Counted from the stretch's first letter, positions 54,414 through 64,000 are shown. The stretch is 64,000 nucleotides of DNA from SABI01 sp028532915 (GCA_963677225.1 OY781923.1:2294001-2358000); one strand, 5' to 3'. Numbers and translations: made by a program. The notes: a model not told the origin generated them from the letters alone.

Positions 54414-55997
54414 ATGGATATATTGATTCTCTTCAAGATTGCAGTGTTCTTCTCGGCTCTAGGTTCCACATTCCTGCTCGGCTATGCGTTCAACCGCAGA
54501 GCGAACTCTCTCTCCCTCAGAGCTCTGTCAGGACTGCTGGTTTCGACACTGATCTATGCTGCAAGCTATTTCTTCGAGATCTCGGCTGCATCGGACGCAC
54601 AGATTATGCTGGCCCTCTATCTTGAATATCTGGGAATCTTCTTCATCCCGATATTCTGGGTATTCATCGCTTGGTCCTACCATCCCGAGGAACCTGCATA
54701 CAATGAACCCCTGCTCAGACGACTCAAGATCCTTTTCGCCATACCGGTCATCTCCAACATCGCAGTGTGGACCAACGGATATCATCACTGGGTATATGAT
54801 CATATCGGTATGAATAGCGAACAGTCCATTTCTCTTCTCGTCGTTGACAGAGGACCAGGATTCTGGGTTCTCAACGGGATCATGATAGTCTTTCTCATCA
54901 TCGGATCGGTCAAGATGCTGATCAATTTGATCCAATCGGATGGGAATTATAGAAAGCAGTATCTGCTGCTTTCACTCGCGGCAGTTCCTCCCATCCTCTC
55001 CTATTCATTCATCCTCTTTCAGTCTACTCCGTATAACATAGATACGAGTCCTGTCGCGTTCGCTCTCTCGGGTATCCTGATTTTCTGGGGTATGTACAAT
55101 CTGCAGCTCTTCAATATCCTTCCTATCGCACAGAAACTTGTCGTAGAGGCGATACGTGATGCAATGATCGTCCTCGACCCCGAAGGATGCCTGATAGAAT
55201 ACAATGTTCCTGCAAAAAAGTTGTTTGACAGCAGAGTTCCCGGAATCAACAAGAAACCTCTCATTGAGCTGTATCCGCATCTGACTCCATTGTTCTTATC
55301 AGAGTCCGACTCATATGAGATTGACCTAGAGATGCCCTCTTCGGACAATGTCAGGTCTTTTTCCGTATACAGGTCAGCGATCATCGACAGGAAGAACCAC
55401 CTGAGAGGAAATCTCTATCTGCTGCACGATCTCACCGAGATGAAATCTTATGTGAAGGAACTCGAACATCTGGCATCCTCTGACGGACTCACGAACCTGT
55501 TGAACCATCGGAAGTTCGTGGAAAGGGCTCATGCCGAGGCTCAGCGGCTCGATCAGATCGGTTCGGGTACATTCTCGATCATCATGTTCGATCTTGATAA
55601 ATTCAAAATGATCAACGACGAATACGGACACAGTGCGGGAGATAAAGTACTCCAGCAGATCGGTCAGCTGCTTTTGCAGCTTGTTGGAAACAAGGACTTG
55701 TGTGCACGTTACGGCGGAGAGGAATTCATCATACTTCTCTACGATACTCAAATGGATACGGCGACAACCTTCGCTGAACAGATCCGTATTGCAATTGAAA
55801 AAACTGATTTCACCTATGGCGGCAGCAAGCTGCATGTCACAGGAAGTTTCGGAGTGAGCGCCTACTCACCTCTAAGCAATACTTCATGGGAAGTGACTCT
55901 CAACCATGCGGATACCGCGTTGTACATGGCAAAGAAGGCAGGAAGGAACGCCGTGCATGCTTTACAGATACCCTTCCGGGAATCTGTAAGTTCATAA
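54414..55997 (+). CDS. Diguanylate cyclase (7TM-PAS-GGDEF)
   Basis: A 527-residue membrane protein with seven hydrophobic helices (about 1-230) of the histidine-kinase-type 7TM sensor. A PAS-like domain (about 245-345) and a GGDEF domain (about 365-520) follow. The active-site loop is ARYGGEEF, an intact catalytic form, and DGLTNLLNHRKF and FDLDKFKMINDEYGH supply the metal and GTP-binding parts. It should make c-di-GMP in response to a membrane signal. There is no clear RxxD inhibitory site five residues before GGEEF (the position reads NKDL). It is a plausible source of signal for PelD. Confidence 0.92.
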   Translation: MDILILFKIAVFFSALGSTFLLGYAFNRRANSLSLRALSGLLVSTLIYAASYFFEISAASDAQIMLALYLEYLGIFFIPIFWVFIAWSYHPEEPAYNEPLLRRLKILFAIPVISNIAVWTNGYHHWVYDHIGMNSEQSISLLVVDRGPGFWVLNGIMIVFLIIGSVKMLINLIQSDGNYRKQYLLLSLAAVPPILSYSFILFQSTPYNIDTSPVAFALSGILIFWGMYNLQLFNILPIAQKLVVEAIRDAMIVLDPEGCLIEYNVPAKKLFDSRVPGINKKPLIELYPHLTPLFLSESDSYEIDLEMPSSDNVRSFSVYRSAIIDRKNHLRGNLYLLHDLTEMKSYVKELEHLASSDGLTNLLNHRKFVERAHAEAQRLDQIGSGTFSIIMFDLDKFKMINDEYGHSAGDKVLQQIGQLLLQLVGNKDLCARYGGEEFIILLYDTQMDTATTFAEQIRIAIEKTDFTYGGSKLHVTGSFGVSAYSPLSNTSWEVTLNHADTALYMAKKAGRNAVHALQIPFRESVSS

Positions 55998-56113
55998 AAC
56001 ACAGACATCAGACAGAACAGATACACTTAAATCCATCCAATTCATAACTTTACCATTGTTAATACGTCCTGCATGTCTTATCATCAAGTAAAAGAATCAC
56101 AGGAGGAACAAAT

Positions 56114-56527
56114 ATGTTGCAGAGTCTCTCATTCAATATCTTGGCGGTGATCGCAGGAATCGTGATCAACATGGTCATCGGAGCACTCTGGTATTCCCCG
56201 GTACTGTTCGGCAATATATGGCTTGGCTTGACCGGCAGAAAGTCAGAAGATATCACCAGAGAGGATGGGAATAAATCGATGGCCTTTGCGATCATCCCGG
56301 CTGCGGTCGCAGCTTTCGCTCTGGCACTGCTCACAGCGGTCTCAGGCGCATCGACTGTCGCCGACGCACTGATTCTCGGATCTCTTTCGTCACTGGCCTT
56401 TTCGGGAATGAGTGCGCTGAATCTGGTCCTGTTCGAGAACAGGCCTTTGAAACTGGCAGTTCTCAACACCGCCTATTTCTTCGTATCATGGAACATCGTC
56501 TCGATCGTTCTCACTTTGTGGAAATAG
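56114..56527 (+). CDS. DUF1761 membrane protein
   Basis: A 137-residue protein with four membrane helices. NMVIGALWYSPVLFGNIWLG is the DUF1761 core after the first helix. The function is unknown. AGGAGG stands eight bases before the ATG. It is convergent with purD, with only 12 bases between the stops, so no separate terminator fits there. Confidence 0.88.
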   Translation: MLQSLSFNILAVIAGIVINMVIGALWYSPVLFGNIWLGLTGRKSEDITREDGNKSMAFAIIPAAVAAFALALLTAVSGASTVADALILGSLSSLAFSGMSALNLVLFENRPLKLAVLNTAYFFVSWNIVSIVLTLWK

Positions 56528-56539
56528 AAGATTCCGATT

Positions 56540-57763
56540 TCAAAGACCGATATCCTTTCTGAAATAGAGGTTATCGCTGTGCACGGTTGCAACATCCTCG
56601 TAGCACCGGGTTTTCGCTTCTTTTTTATCTCTTGCTGTCTTGACCACGAAAAGAACTCTGCCGCCGTTTGTCAGATAAGAGGACCCGTTTTTCTCGACTG
56701 CCATCGAATAGCAGTTGAGGTCCTTTGGGATTGAAACCTCACAGCCTTTTTCATAGTTTCGGGGATAACCTTTCGATGCAAGACAGACCCCCACAGTGAC
56801 ACCTTCTTTCCATTTGAGAGGATATACTCTCTTCTCGAAAGTTGCTGTCACCGCCTCTATAAGGTCTGATTCCATCGATTCTAGAAGGACTTCTGCCTCC
56901 GGGTCGCCGAAACGGGTGTTGTATTCTATCACCTTTATGCCGTTTGAGGTCTTCATGAGACCGAAGTAGAGAATCCCGCAGAATTCGATGTTTCTATCAA
57001 TCAGCCCTTCTACCGTAGGTCTGATAATCTGTCTTTCAACTTCTTTCAGGTCCTCGTCATAGACATACTCCACAGGAGCGTATGAGCCCATCCCTCCCGT
57101 GTTCAGCCCCTCATCGCCGTCATGAGCTCTTTTATAGTCTCTAGCCGGGATCATACAATTGTGATAATCGCCATTTACGAATGCGAGGAGAGAGAACTCT
57201 CTGCCTTCGAGAAACTCTTCGAGTACTACCTTCTGTGTCACCTCGAAACTATCTTTCATGAACTGAAGAGCCTCACTCCTATCGGAAGTGACCAGAACAC
57301 CTTTTCCCAACGCAAGAGCGTCCTGTTTGATCACATACGGACCTGCGGTCGATTCGATGTGTCTGCACGCTTCCTCCGCATCGGTGAATGTGATGAAGTC
57401 GGCTGTCGGAATGTCATATTCTTTCATGAAGATCTTCGCAAAGTCTTTGGAGAACTCCAAAACAGCTCCTTCTCTTTTCGGACCGAAGAGCCTGACCCCT
57501 TCGACATTCTCGAAATAATCGGTGATGCCCCGTTCGAGATACGCCTCATTGCCGACGATGATCAGTTCTATCTTCTGCTTTCGTACATATTCTTCAAGCT
57601 GTCCGAACGACCCGTCCCACTGCGGATAGATTTTCAATGCCCTGTCCATAAGCATCCCGGTATTTCCCGGAATCACATGTACAGATTCCGCATGGGAGGA
57701 TTTCATACATTTTCTGGCCAGTGCATGCTCACGTCCGCCGTTTCCGATAACTGCCACATTCAT
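56540..57763 (-). CDS. purD: Phosphoribosylamine-glycine ligase PurD
   Basis: A 407-residue ATP-grasp enzyme that joins glycine to 5-phosphoribosylamine, the second step of purine synthesis. GNGGREHALARK at the start, YVIKQDALALGKGV (ATP-grasp lysine), LNTGGMGSYAP and EYNTRFGDPEAEVLL are the conserved motifs in order. The start is the ATG at 57763 with GGAG upstream, overlapping the purN stop by 4 bases. It is the last gene of the operon. Length and motifs are normal. Confidence 0.95.
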   Translation of the reverse strand: MNVAVIGNGGREHALARKCMKSSHAESVHVIPGNTGMLMDRALKIYPQWDGSFGQLEEYVRKQKIELIIVGNEAYLERGITDYFENVEGVRLFGPKREGAVLEFSKDFAKIFMKEYDIPTADFITFTDAEEACRHIESTAGPYVIKQDALALGKGVLVTSDRSEALQFMKDSFEVTQKVVLEEFLEGREFSLLAFVNGDYHNCMIPARDYKRAHDGDEGLNTGGMGSYAPVEYVYDEDLKEVERQIIRPTVEGLIDRNIEFCGILYFGLMKTSNGIKVIEYNTRFGDPEAEVLLESMESDLIEAVTATFEKRVYPLKWKEGVTVGVCLASKGYPRNYEKGCEVSIPKDLNCYSMAVEKNGSSYLTNGGRVLFVVKTARDKKEAKTRCYEDVATVHSDNLYFRKDIGL

Positions 57764-58323
57764 TGAATATCTCCTTGATCGCACAGATGTGCGATGACTT
57801 TCGGGTATAGTTCATATTCGCATTCGTGAACTCTTTTCTCGAGTTCGACTGCATCGAATCCGTCATAGGGGACTGTGACCTGTTCGATGATCTTTCCCTC
57901 ATCCATACCTTCGTTTACATAATGTACGGTCACACCGTAGATACGCTTTCTGTCCTCGATCGCCTGTCCGATCGCATCTTTTCCTTTGTAGTGAGGAAGG
58001 AGAGACGGGTGGATATTGATGATCCGTCCGCTGAACCGTTGGACGAACCATGGGCTGAGAAGTCTCATATAGCCTGCGAGGACTATCAGGTCTATATCTT
58101 TTTCGACCAGAACCGAAGCTATCGCCTTTTCCATCTGTTCTTTGCTCTCATAATCTTTTCTCATGAAGGTACAAGATTCGATTCCGTACTGCCGTGCGAT
58201 ATTCAGTGCATTGCATATCTTATCTGTAACCAGCAGTTCGACCAAGGCTCCTTCGATTCTGCTTGTGACGATGTTCTCGAAATTGGTTCCATTTCCCGAA
58301 GCGAAGACGGCAAGAGTTCTCAT
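57760..58323 (-). CDS. purN: Phosphoribosylglycinamide formyltransferase PurN
   Basis: A 187-residue folate-dependent transformylase for the third purine step. ASGNGTNFENI is the phosphate-binding start and NIHPSLLPHYKGKDAIGQAI holds the catalytic Asn and His. VHYVNEGMDEGKII supplies the catalytic aspartate. Both ends overlap neighbours by 4 bases (ATGA), so translation is coupled with purM and purD. Confidence 0.95.
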   Translation of the reverse strand: MRTLAVFASGNGTNFENIVTSRIEGALVELLVTDKICNALNIARQYGIESCTFMRKDYESKEQMEKAIASVLVEKDIDLIVLAGYMRLLSPWFVQRFSGRIINIHPSLLPHYKGKDAIGQAIEDRKRIYGVTVHYVNEGMDEGKIIEQVTVPYDGFDAVELEKRVHECEYELYPKVIAHLCDQGDIQ

Positions 58324-59342
58324 CTGATTCTGATTCCTCTTTTCTCTGAGATACTTCCGATAACACAGGCAGACGGATAGGTGTCTCTGATGATCTCGAG
58401 AGCAGCTGAGCTCTCGTTCAAACCGACTGCTACGACGAATCCAATGCCCATGTTGAAAATATGATACATCTCATCCTCGGTGATATCCCCTTCTTTCATG
58501 AGAAGGGAGAAGATCTCGGGAACCTGAACATCTTTCAGATCAAGTTCGATTCCCAGCGGCTTATCTTTCACCAGTCTCAAAAGATTCTCGTAGTACCCTC
58601 CTCCTGTGATATGGGCCATAGCCCTGATGTCGACCTTCTTCTTCAATCTGTTTACGATATCGACGTAGATTCTCGTCGGTTCAAGAAGAACATCCAGGAT
58701 AGATGATTCACCGAAGGTTTTTGTCACATCGATGCGGGCATCTCTTATGATCTTCCGCACAAGAGAGTATCCGTTGGAATGGATACCTGAAGAAGGGATT
58801 CCGATGAGAACGTTCCCCTCTTCCAGCCGATCGGGATCGATCATCTTCTCTTTTTCAACAGCTCCTACGGCAAATCCTGCCAGATCGAAATGATCTTTCT
58901 CATACAGCCCCGGCATCTCGGCTGTCTCTCCTCCGATGAGAGACAGGTGTCCTATCCTGCACCCTTCGGCGATCGAAGAGACGATCCGTTCGATCCTTTC
59001 AGGATGGTTTTTTTCAACGGCAATATAATCGAGGAAGAAGAGAGGGTCAGCACCGCAGGTGAGAATATCGTTGACACACATGGCGACAAGGTCGATCCCA
59101 ATCGAATCGAGTCTGTCATGTTCTATCGCCAGCAGAAGCTTCGTCCCCACCCCGTCTGTCCCCGAAACAAGAACCGGCTTGTCGTATCTGTACCTGAACA
59201 GTTCGAACAGACCTCCGAATCCTCCGATATCACCGTTGAAGCCCTCACTCTTCGTGGATTCGATATGCTTTCTGATCCGTTCTATACTTTCATAGCCGCT
59301 ATTAAGACTCACACCCGCCATTTCATATTTTGATGACATCAT
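58320..59342 (-). CDS. purM: Phosphoribosylformylglycinamidine cyclo-ligase PurM
   Basis: A 340-residue AIR synthetase for the fifth purine step. VSGTDGVGTKLLLA, NDILTCGADPLFFLDYIA and LIGGETAEMPGLYE are the conserved ATP- and substrate-binding motifs. AAAGGAG lies directly before two tandem ATGs, and the second (59339) has better spacing. The start overlaps the purF stop. No irregularity is visible. Confidence 0.95.
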   Translation of the reverse strand: MMSSKYEMAGVSLNSGYESIERIRKHIESTKSEGFNGDIGGFGGLFELFRYRYDKPVLVSGTDGVGTKLLLAIEHDRLDSIGIDLVAMCVNDILTCGADPLFFLDYIAVEKNHPERIERIVSSIAEGCRIGHLSLIGGETAEMPGLYEKDHFDLAGFAVGAVEKEKMIDPDRLEEGNVLIGIPSSGIHSNGYSLVRKIIRDARIDVTKTFGESSILDVLLEPTRIYVDIVNRLKKKVDIRAMAHITGGGYYENLLRLVKDKPLGIELDLKDVQVPEIFSLLMKEGDITEDEMYHIFNMGIGFVVAVGLNESSAALEIIRDTYPSACVIGSISEKRGIRIR

Positions 59343-60718
59343 TGCTCCTTTGCATCTCTATTGAAGATATCGGTGACATAGTTTCCTGTGAAACAACCTG
59401 TGCACAGGCCCTGGTCGAACGAACATTCTCTGAGTTTCTCCAGCGAGATGAATTCGAGTGACTGTACCTGATAATACTCCATCAGCTCCTCCTTTGTCGT
59501 CGAAGCCATGACGAGTTCCTTGGTAGTGGAGATATCGACGCCATAGAAACATGGGTGGGTGATCTGGGGAGATGCTATGCGTATATGAATCTCTTTTGTC
59601 CCCGCTTCCTTGAGAAGGTGGGTAATATGTTTCAGCGTCGTCCCCCTGACGATCGAATCGTCTATGAGAACCACCCGTTTCCCTCTGACGACCTTTCTGA
59701 TTGCAGCGAGTTTGAGCAGCACAGCTCTGTCGCGAAGATGCTTCGACGGTTCGATGAAGGTCCTTCCGATATATTTATTCTTGATGAGCCCGACCTCGTA
59801 CGGGATACCCGACTGCTCGGCGAACCCGATAGCCGCACTGATGGAGGAATCAGGAATCCCCATAACGATATCTGCACTGGCAGGATGTTCCAGTGCGAGT
59901 TTCTTACCGGTCCTCTTTCGAAAATCATGCACATTCATATCGCCGAGGTCACTGTCGGGTCTGGCAAAGTAGATGTACTCCATCGTGCACAGCTCACTTC
60001 GGGTCTCTTCCGTATAGAAAAAGGAATGCAGCCCGCTTGTGTCGATCCTGACGATCTCACCCGGTCTTACATCCCTGACGAACGAAGCTCCTACCGCATC
60101 GAGAGCCGAGGTTTCCGATGCCACGATAAAGGAATCTTCCAGTCTTCCTATCGAAAGAGGGCGAAGTCCGTTTCTATCCCTGATAGCATATAGTTCATCA
60201 TTGAGAAGGATGATGAAGGCGAATGCGCCTACGATCTGCACCAGCGACCTCTTCAGAGCATCGATGGGACTTTCGTAGACATCTTTGCTCATCATGTGTG
60301 CGATAAGTTCGGAATCGCTGTCGGAATGGAAGATCGTCCCCTTCTGCTCCAGCTTCTCTTTCAACTGCTCATAATTTACGATATTGCCGTTATGGCACAG
60401 TCCGAACGTCTTTTTCTGGAAATTGAAGATGAACGGCTGGATATTGTGAAAATGGCTCCCTCCCGTTATCGAATACCTCACATGTCCGATAGCGATCGAT
60501 CCGGTCAGAGTCTGCAGTATATCGTCTCTGAACACCTGGTGGACCAGACCGGGGCCTTTGTGGATATCGTAGGAACCACCTTCTCCCGCCATGATACCGC
60601 ATGCATCCTGACCTCTATGCTGCAGTGCATGCAGACCGTAGAATGTCATATTTGCAGCATCACTGTGGTTGTAGACGCCGAAGACTCCGCACTCCTCTCT
60701 CATCCCTGTCTGATACAT
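59339..60718 (-). CDS. purF: Amidophosphoribosyltransferase PurF
   Basis: A 459-residue enzyme for the first committed purine step. The N-terminal glutaminase begins MYQTGMREECGVFG, so the nucleophile cysteine would be exposed after removal of a short leader. HNGNIVNYEQL follows. The phosphoribosyltransferase part has VVLIDDSIVRGTT. The C-terminus contains LCTGCFTGNY, one of the cysteine pairs that hold the 4Fe-4S cluster in Bacillus-type PurF. The ATG at 60718 has GAGGAG about ten bases upstream; the longer start overlaps purC. Confidence 0.94.
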   Translation of the reverse strand: MYQTGMREECGVFGVYNHSDAANMTFYGLHALQHRGQDACGIMAGEGGSYDIHKGPGLVHQVFRDDILQTLTGSIAIGHVRYSITGGSHFHNIQPFIFNFQKKTFGLCHNGNIVNYEQLKEKLEQKGTIFHSDSDSELIAHMMSKDVYESPIDALKRSLVQIVGAFAFIILLNDELYAIRDRNGLRPLSIGRLEDSFIVASETSALDAVGASFVRDVRPGEIVRIDTSGLHSFFYTEETRSELCTMEYIYFARPDSDLGDMNVHDFRKRTGKKLALEHPASADIVMGIPDSSISAAIGFAEQSGIPYEVGLIKNKYIGRTFIEPSKHLRDRAVLLKLAAIRKVVRGKRVVLIDDSIVRGTTLKHITHLLKEAGTKEIHIRIASPQITHPCFYGVDISTTKELVMASTTKEELMEYYQVQSLEFISLEKLRECSFDQGLCTGCFTGNYVTDIFNRDAKEQ

Positions 60719-60719
60719 G

Positions 60720-61418
60720 TTATGAAGTCTCCTCAAGCAGATGATATACAGCTTCATATCCTTCGATCAGGTCTCCCGAATCCTCTCTGAACAGGTCTTT
60801 GTCGAACGAGATGTTCTCATTGTTCCATAACCGGCAGTTGTCCGGGCTGATCTCATCTGCAAGACGGATTACCCCCTCATCGTCTTTACCGAACTCGAGC
60901 TTGAAATCGACGAGCGTCATTGCGATCGAATAAAATCTGCTTTTGAGCAGATCGTTGATCTTCAGCGCTTCTCTTTTTATATGGTCCAGTTCTTCACGGG
61001 TCGCGATCTTAAGAGCGACAGCATGATCGTCGTTGAGCAGGGGGTCACCGAGGTCATCGTTCTTGTAGCTGAATTCCACAGTCGGCTGATCGAAGACTGT
61101 CCCCTTTTCGATTCCCAGCCGCCTTACTATCGATCCGCTGGCGATATTTCTCACGATGACTTCAAGGGGGATGATCGTCACCTTCCTGCAGAGGGTATCA
61201 CGATCATTGAGCTGTTTTATGAAGTGGGTGACTACCCCGTTCTCTCCCAAGTATTCGAACAGAAGATTACTTATTCTGCTGTTCAACACTCCCTTTCCCT
61301 CTATCGTCGCCTTTTTCGCACCGTTTCCTGCGGTTGCACCGTCGGTAAAGTGAATGACCACTTCCTGCGGACTTTTCTCATAGACGATCTTCGCCTTTCC
61401 CTGATATAACTGTTTCAT
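60720..61418 (-). CDS. purC: SAICAR synthase PurC
   Basis: A 232-residue ATP-dependent enzyme that adds aspartate to CAIR. GKAKIVYEKSPQEVVIHFTD is the start with the ATP loop, IIPLEVIVRNIASGS the conserved centre and MTLVDFKLEFG the later substrate motif. It touches purL upstream with no gap and is one base from purF. Length and motifs are those of the short bacterial form. Confidence 0.95.
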   Translation of the reverse strand: MKQLYQGKAKIVYEKSPQEVVIHFTDGATAGNGAKKATIEGKGVLNSRISNLLFEYLGENGVVTHFIKQLNDRDTLCRKVTIIPLEVIVRNIASGSIVRRLGIEKGTVFDQPTVEFSYKNDDLGDPLLNDDHAVALKIATREELDHIKREALKINDLLKSRFYSIAMTLVDFKLEFGKDDEGVIRLADEISPDNCRLWNNENISFDKDLFREDSGDLIEGYEAVYHLLEETS

Positions 61419-64000
61419 CTACCTCTTTCCTCCATCGGTGAAATACCGTACACCGCTTTTAAAGATATCCTGTCGTCTGTTCCCTTCCACATTCACAAAA
61501 AGCTGCTCGCTGATTCTTTCATTATGTGCCATCTTCCCGAGAATATTACCGTTTGGAGAGATGATCCCCTCGATGTTCAACACAGAACCGTTTGGGTTAT
61601 CCTCATACACCGTCGCTATCAGATCGTTTTCTTCAAGATATTTCTGCATCTGTTCGGTCGCGATGAACTTCCCTTCAGAATGGCTGACAGGGAGGATATA
61701 GGGGCTCTCCTCTATCAGGTCCTGAAGCCAGGGAGAACGGGTCGAACGTATCTTCGTCTTCACCAGCTTTGCCACATGGTGAAACGAATCGTTGAAGAAC
61801 AATGTGGGATCTTTCTCATCTCTGTTCCGTATCTTTCCATAAGGAAGCAGTCCCGATTTGATCAATCCCTGGAAACCGTTGCAGATACCCAGAATGAGTT
61901 TATCTTCATCGAGAAACTGCTCTATCGCGTTTGAAACTCTCGGGGTCTTTAGGAACGATGCGATGTATTTTCCGCTTCCGTCCGGCTCATCACTGAAACT
62001 GAATCCTCCCGGGAATACAAGAATATGGGCGCTCTTGAGCTCATCTGTGAATGCATCGACACTCTTTTTGAACATACCGTGACCGGTATCGTTCACCACG
62101 AAGACTCTTGTTTCCGCCCCGGCCTCTGTGAAATTCATCTCCATATCGAGTTCGCTGTTCGTCCCGCTGAAAGTCACAATGAGAGCGACAGGGCAGGTCA
62201 CCTTCGTATGGTAATACCGTTTTTCTATCCTATGAGGCGGACAGTTTTCAATATCCGTTTGGCTTTCCACGAACGGAAAGATATTTTTCAACCCTTTCAG
62301 ATGATATTCCCTGAACGATGGGTCGAACGATCCGGTCGTGCGGCCGACAGGTTCAATATCCTCCAGGAGTTCTTTCGATGTGAAGACGAATCCTCCTGGA
62401 TTCTTCTCACAGTCAGAATGATCACAGAGGTAGCCTATCTCGTTTCCAAGACTCATGAGATCGAGAGTATGTGACAGACCTTCATCCAGAGTCGATATCG
62501 AGGTGATACTGTCACGATATCTTTCGATCATTGCGATATTATCTTTGAACGATTCGATATCGGGGAGACCCGCGATCATCTTCTGTTTCAACACATAGAT
62601 ATACTCGTTTTCTGACTTGAAGGCCCTTGACCGCAGATTGGAGATGCTCACCTCACCGAATGCGAAACTCACGAGAGTCGGGATCACATCCAGGTTCTCA
62701 TATGTCCCTGACATGGAGTCCTTGCCTCCGATAGCGGCCAGATTGAGTGCATCACATACTTCGAAGGCTCCGAGGAGGGCCTGAAGGACAAGCCCCCAGC
62801 GCCTGCGGTCCGTCCCGGGTTTTGGGAAGTATTCCTGAAAGCTCAGATAGATATCCTTCAGATGAGCACCGGTAGCAATCTGCTTTGCTACGGAAGAAAG
62901 AACCGAACACATCCCCATTTTGTAGGGAGAGTCTTCAGAGAAGGTAGGATCGAACCCGTAACTGACAACGCTGGCCTTCGACGTGTGAGCATCGAGAGGA
63001 AACCGCTGGACGGAACTCAGCTCCGGTGTGCTCTCTGTGGTCCCGCCGTAGGGAGAGAACAGAGTCGAATATCCTACCGATGAGTCGAAGATCTCCTGAA
63101 GTCCTTTCTGAGAATAGCTGTTGAGAGCTGAATATTTTTCTCTGTCATAGTCGGTAAAATTATAATCGGTGACAGTGACCTCCTGCGAAGGAAGAAGACC
63201 GTTCGTATCGAGAAATGAGCGGTCGATATCGACGACAGTTTTCCCTTTGAAGGTCATCACAAGCTTTGCTTTTTCGGTGACAACGGCAACCCGGGATGCT
63301 TCCACATTCTCTTTTTCAGCATATTCGATCAGCGTGGAAGCATCTTTCGAGTCGATGACCACAGCCATCCGTTCCTGACTTTCGCTGATCGCGATCTCTG
63401 TGGCATTCATCCCTTGTGTCTTCAGCACCACCTTGTCCAGATCGATTTCTATACCGTCGGCAAGTTCGCCGATAGCTACACTCACCCCGCCTGCTCCGAA
63501 GTCGTTGCACCGTTTGATAATTCTTTTCACTTCTGGAATCCTGAACAGCCGCTGCAGTTTTCTCTCCTCGAGCGGATTGCCTTTCTGTATCTGGGCATAG
63601 GAGGTATCGAGTGATTCACTGGTATGAGAGACAGAGGAACCGCTGGCTCCCCCGATTCCGTCTTTGCCTGTCCGGCCTCCCAGAAGGAAGATGAGATCAC
63701 CTGCAGAAGGCTCCTTCCTGACGACCTCATCCTTCTTCGTGATTCCAACCACAGCTCCGAGCTCCATGCGCTTTGCTACATAGGAAGGATGGTATATCTC
63801 CCTCACCAGAGTGGTCGCCATTCCTATCTGATTACCGTAGGAAGAGAATCCTCTTGCCGCCTCTTTGGAGATGACAGACTGGGGAAGTTTATTCTCCAAG
63901 GTATCGCCGACCTCCTGCAGAACATCGGCGGCCCCGGTGATCCTCACACCCTGGAAGACGAAGGAGCGGCCGCTGAGAGGATCGCGGATCGCTCCTCCGA
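61419..64000 (-). CDS. purL: Phosphoribosylformylglycinamidine synthase PurL, 5' end outside the window
   Basis: The gene runs to the window edge with an open frame (IRDPLSGRSFVFQG at the last bases), so at least 860 residues are present of a protein usually about 1,230 long. It is the single-chain form: the synthetase domains (FLLGGRTGKDGIGGASGSS; GGKDSMSGTY) are followed by a built-in class I glutaminase domain with nucleophile in LGICNGFQ, plus FPGGFSFSDEPDG and HSEGKF. It makes FGAM in the fourth purine step. The single-chain form means separate purQ and purS genes are not expected. Confidence 0.94.
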   Translation of the reverse strand, partial: GGAIRDPLSGRSFVFQGVRITGAADVLQEVGDTLENKLPQSVISKEAARGFSSYGNQIGMATTLVREIYHPSYVAKRMELGAVVGITKKDEVVRKEPSAGDLIFLLGGRTGKDGIGGASGSSVSHTSESLDTSYAQIQKGNPLEERKLQRLFRIPEVKRIIKRCNDFGAGGVSVAIGELADGIEIDLDKVVLKTQGMNATEIAISESQERMAVVIDSKDASTLIEYAEKENVEASRVAVVTEKAKLVMTFKGKTVVDIDRSFLDTNGLLPSQEVTVTDYNFTDYDREKYSALNSYSQKGLQEIFDSSVGYSTLFSPYGGTTESTPELSSVQRFPLDAHTSKASVVSYGFDPTFSEDSPYKMGMCSVLSSVAKQIATGAHLKDIYLSFQEYFPKPGTDRRRWGLVLQALLGAFEVCDALNLAAIGGKDSMSGTYENLDVIPTLVSFAFGEVSISNLRSRAFKSENEYIYVLKQKMIAGLPDIESFKDNIAMIERYRDSITSISTLDEGLSHTLDLMSLGNEIGYLCDHSDCEKNPGGFVFTSKELLEDIEPVGRTTGSFDPSFREYHLKGLKNIFPFVESQTDIENCPPHRIEKRYYHTKVTCPVALIVTFSGTNSELDMEMNFTEAGAETRVFVVNDTGHGMFKKSVDAFTDELKSAHILVFPGGFSFSDEPDGSGKYIASFLKTPRVSNAIEQFLDEDKLILGICNGFQGLIKSGLLPYGKIRNRDEKDPTLFFNDSFHHVAKLVKTKIRSTRSPWLQDLIEESPYILPVSHSEGKFIATEQMQKYLEENDLIATVYEDNPNGSVLNIEGIISPNGNILGKMAHNERISEQLFVNVEGNRRQDIFKSGVRYFTDGGKR

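Noticed and set aside
57122..57766. Open plus-strand frames opposite purD, with similar ones opposite purF and purM
   Set aside because: Shadows of well-conserved purine genes, without start signals.

Overview
The window is bacterial, moderate in GC, and from a diderm: it carries signal peptides, two lipoproteins with clear lipoboxes and a beta-barrel-like protein. The signalling genes, the purine operon and the NifX/MinD cluster fit a free-living anaerobe, probably in Spirochaetota. That placement is inference from gene style; no rRNA or other phylogenetic marker is present.

Bases 1-22,300 are a mobile, defence-rich region. At the left is an IS30-family element whose transposase gene was cut by a 1,729-bp IS1634/IS4-type element. 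Removing the insert and one 7-bp target duplication restores the IS30 frame. Next is a complete type I BREX operon on the minus strand (brxA-brxB-brxC-pglX-pglZ-brxL), followed by an ABC-type ATPase resembling the RloC/PrrC anticodon nucleases. A consensus sigma70 promoter and a palindromic operator candidate precede brxA. Divergently, three AT-rich genes encode a DUF6161-like membrane protein, a DUF4145 protein and a lipoprotein. They end near the 3' half of a tRNA-Val(GAC) followed by a strong terminator, which looks like the attachment-site scar of an integrated island.

Bases 22,300-25,000 hold insertion-sequence wreckage (ISL3-type, IS3-type, IS21 istA/istB) and a regulator gene that lost its 5' end to the IS21 copy. 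Bases 25,000-34,300 form one minus-strand operon for a Pel-like exopolysaccharide: a GH114-type glycosidase, a CotH-like kinase, a VTC-domain protein, DUF4956, PelD (c-di-GMP receptor), PelE-like, PelF and PelG. No PelB, PelC or deacetylase is visible. A 44-bp imperfect direct repeat flanks the operon.

Bases 35,400-56,500 are mostly chromosomal signalling and envelope genes. They include a TM2 protein; a hybrid kinase, a small receiver and a phytochrome-type kinase; a divergent HD-GYP response regulator; an adenine deaminase fragment; a YbjQ fusion protein; the DUF134-DUF5320-MinD-MinD-NifX-NifX operon; a LolA-like secreted protein; an OmpR/HK pair; a barrel protein; a lipoprotein; a GGDEF diguanylate cyclase; and a DUF1761 protein. 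A diguanylate cyclase, an HD-GYP phosphodiesterase and PelD within about 27 kb suggest that c-di-GMP controls the polysaccharide. Bases 56,540-64,000 are the minus-strand purine operon purL-purC-purF-purM-purN-purD, tightly coupled by overlaps, with purL running off the right edge.
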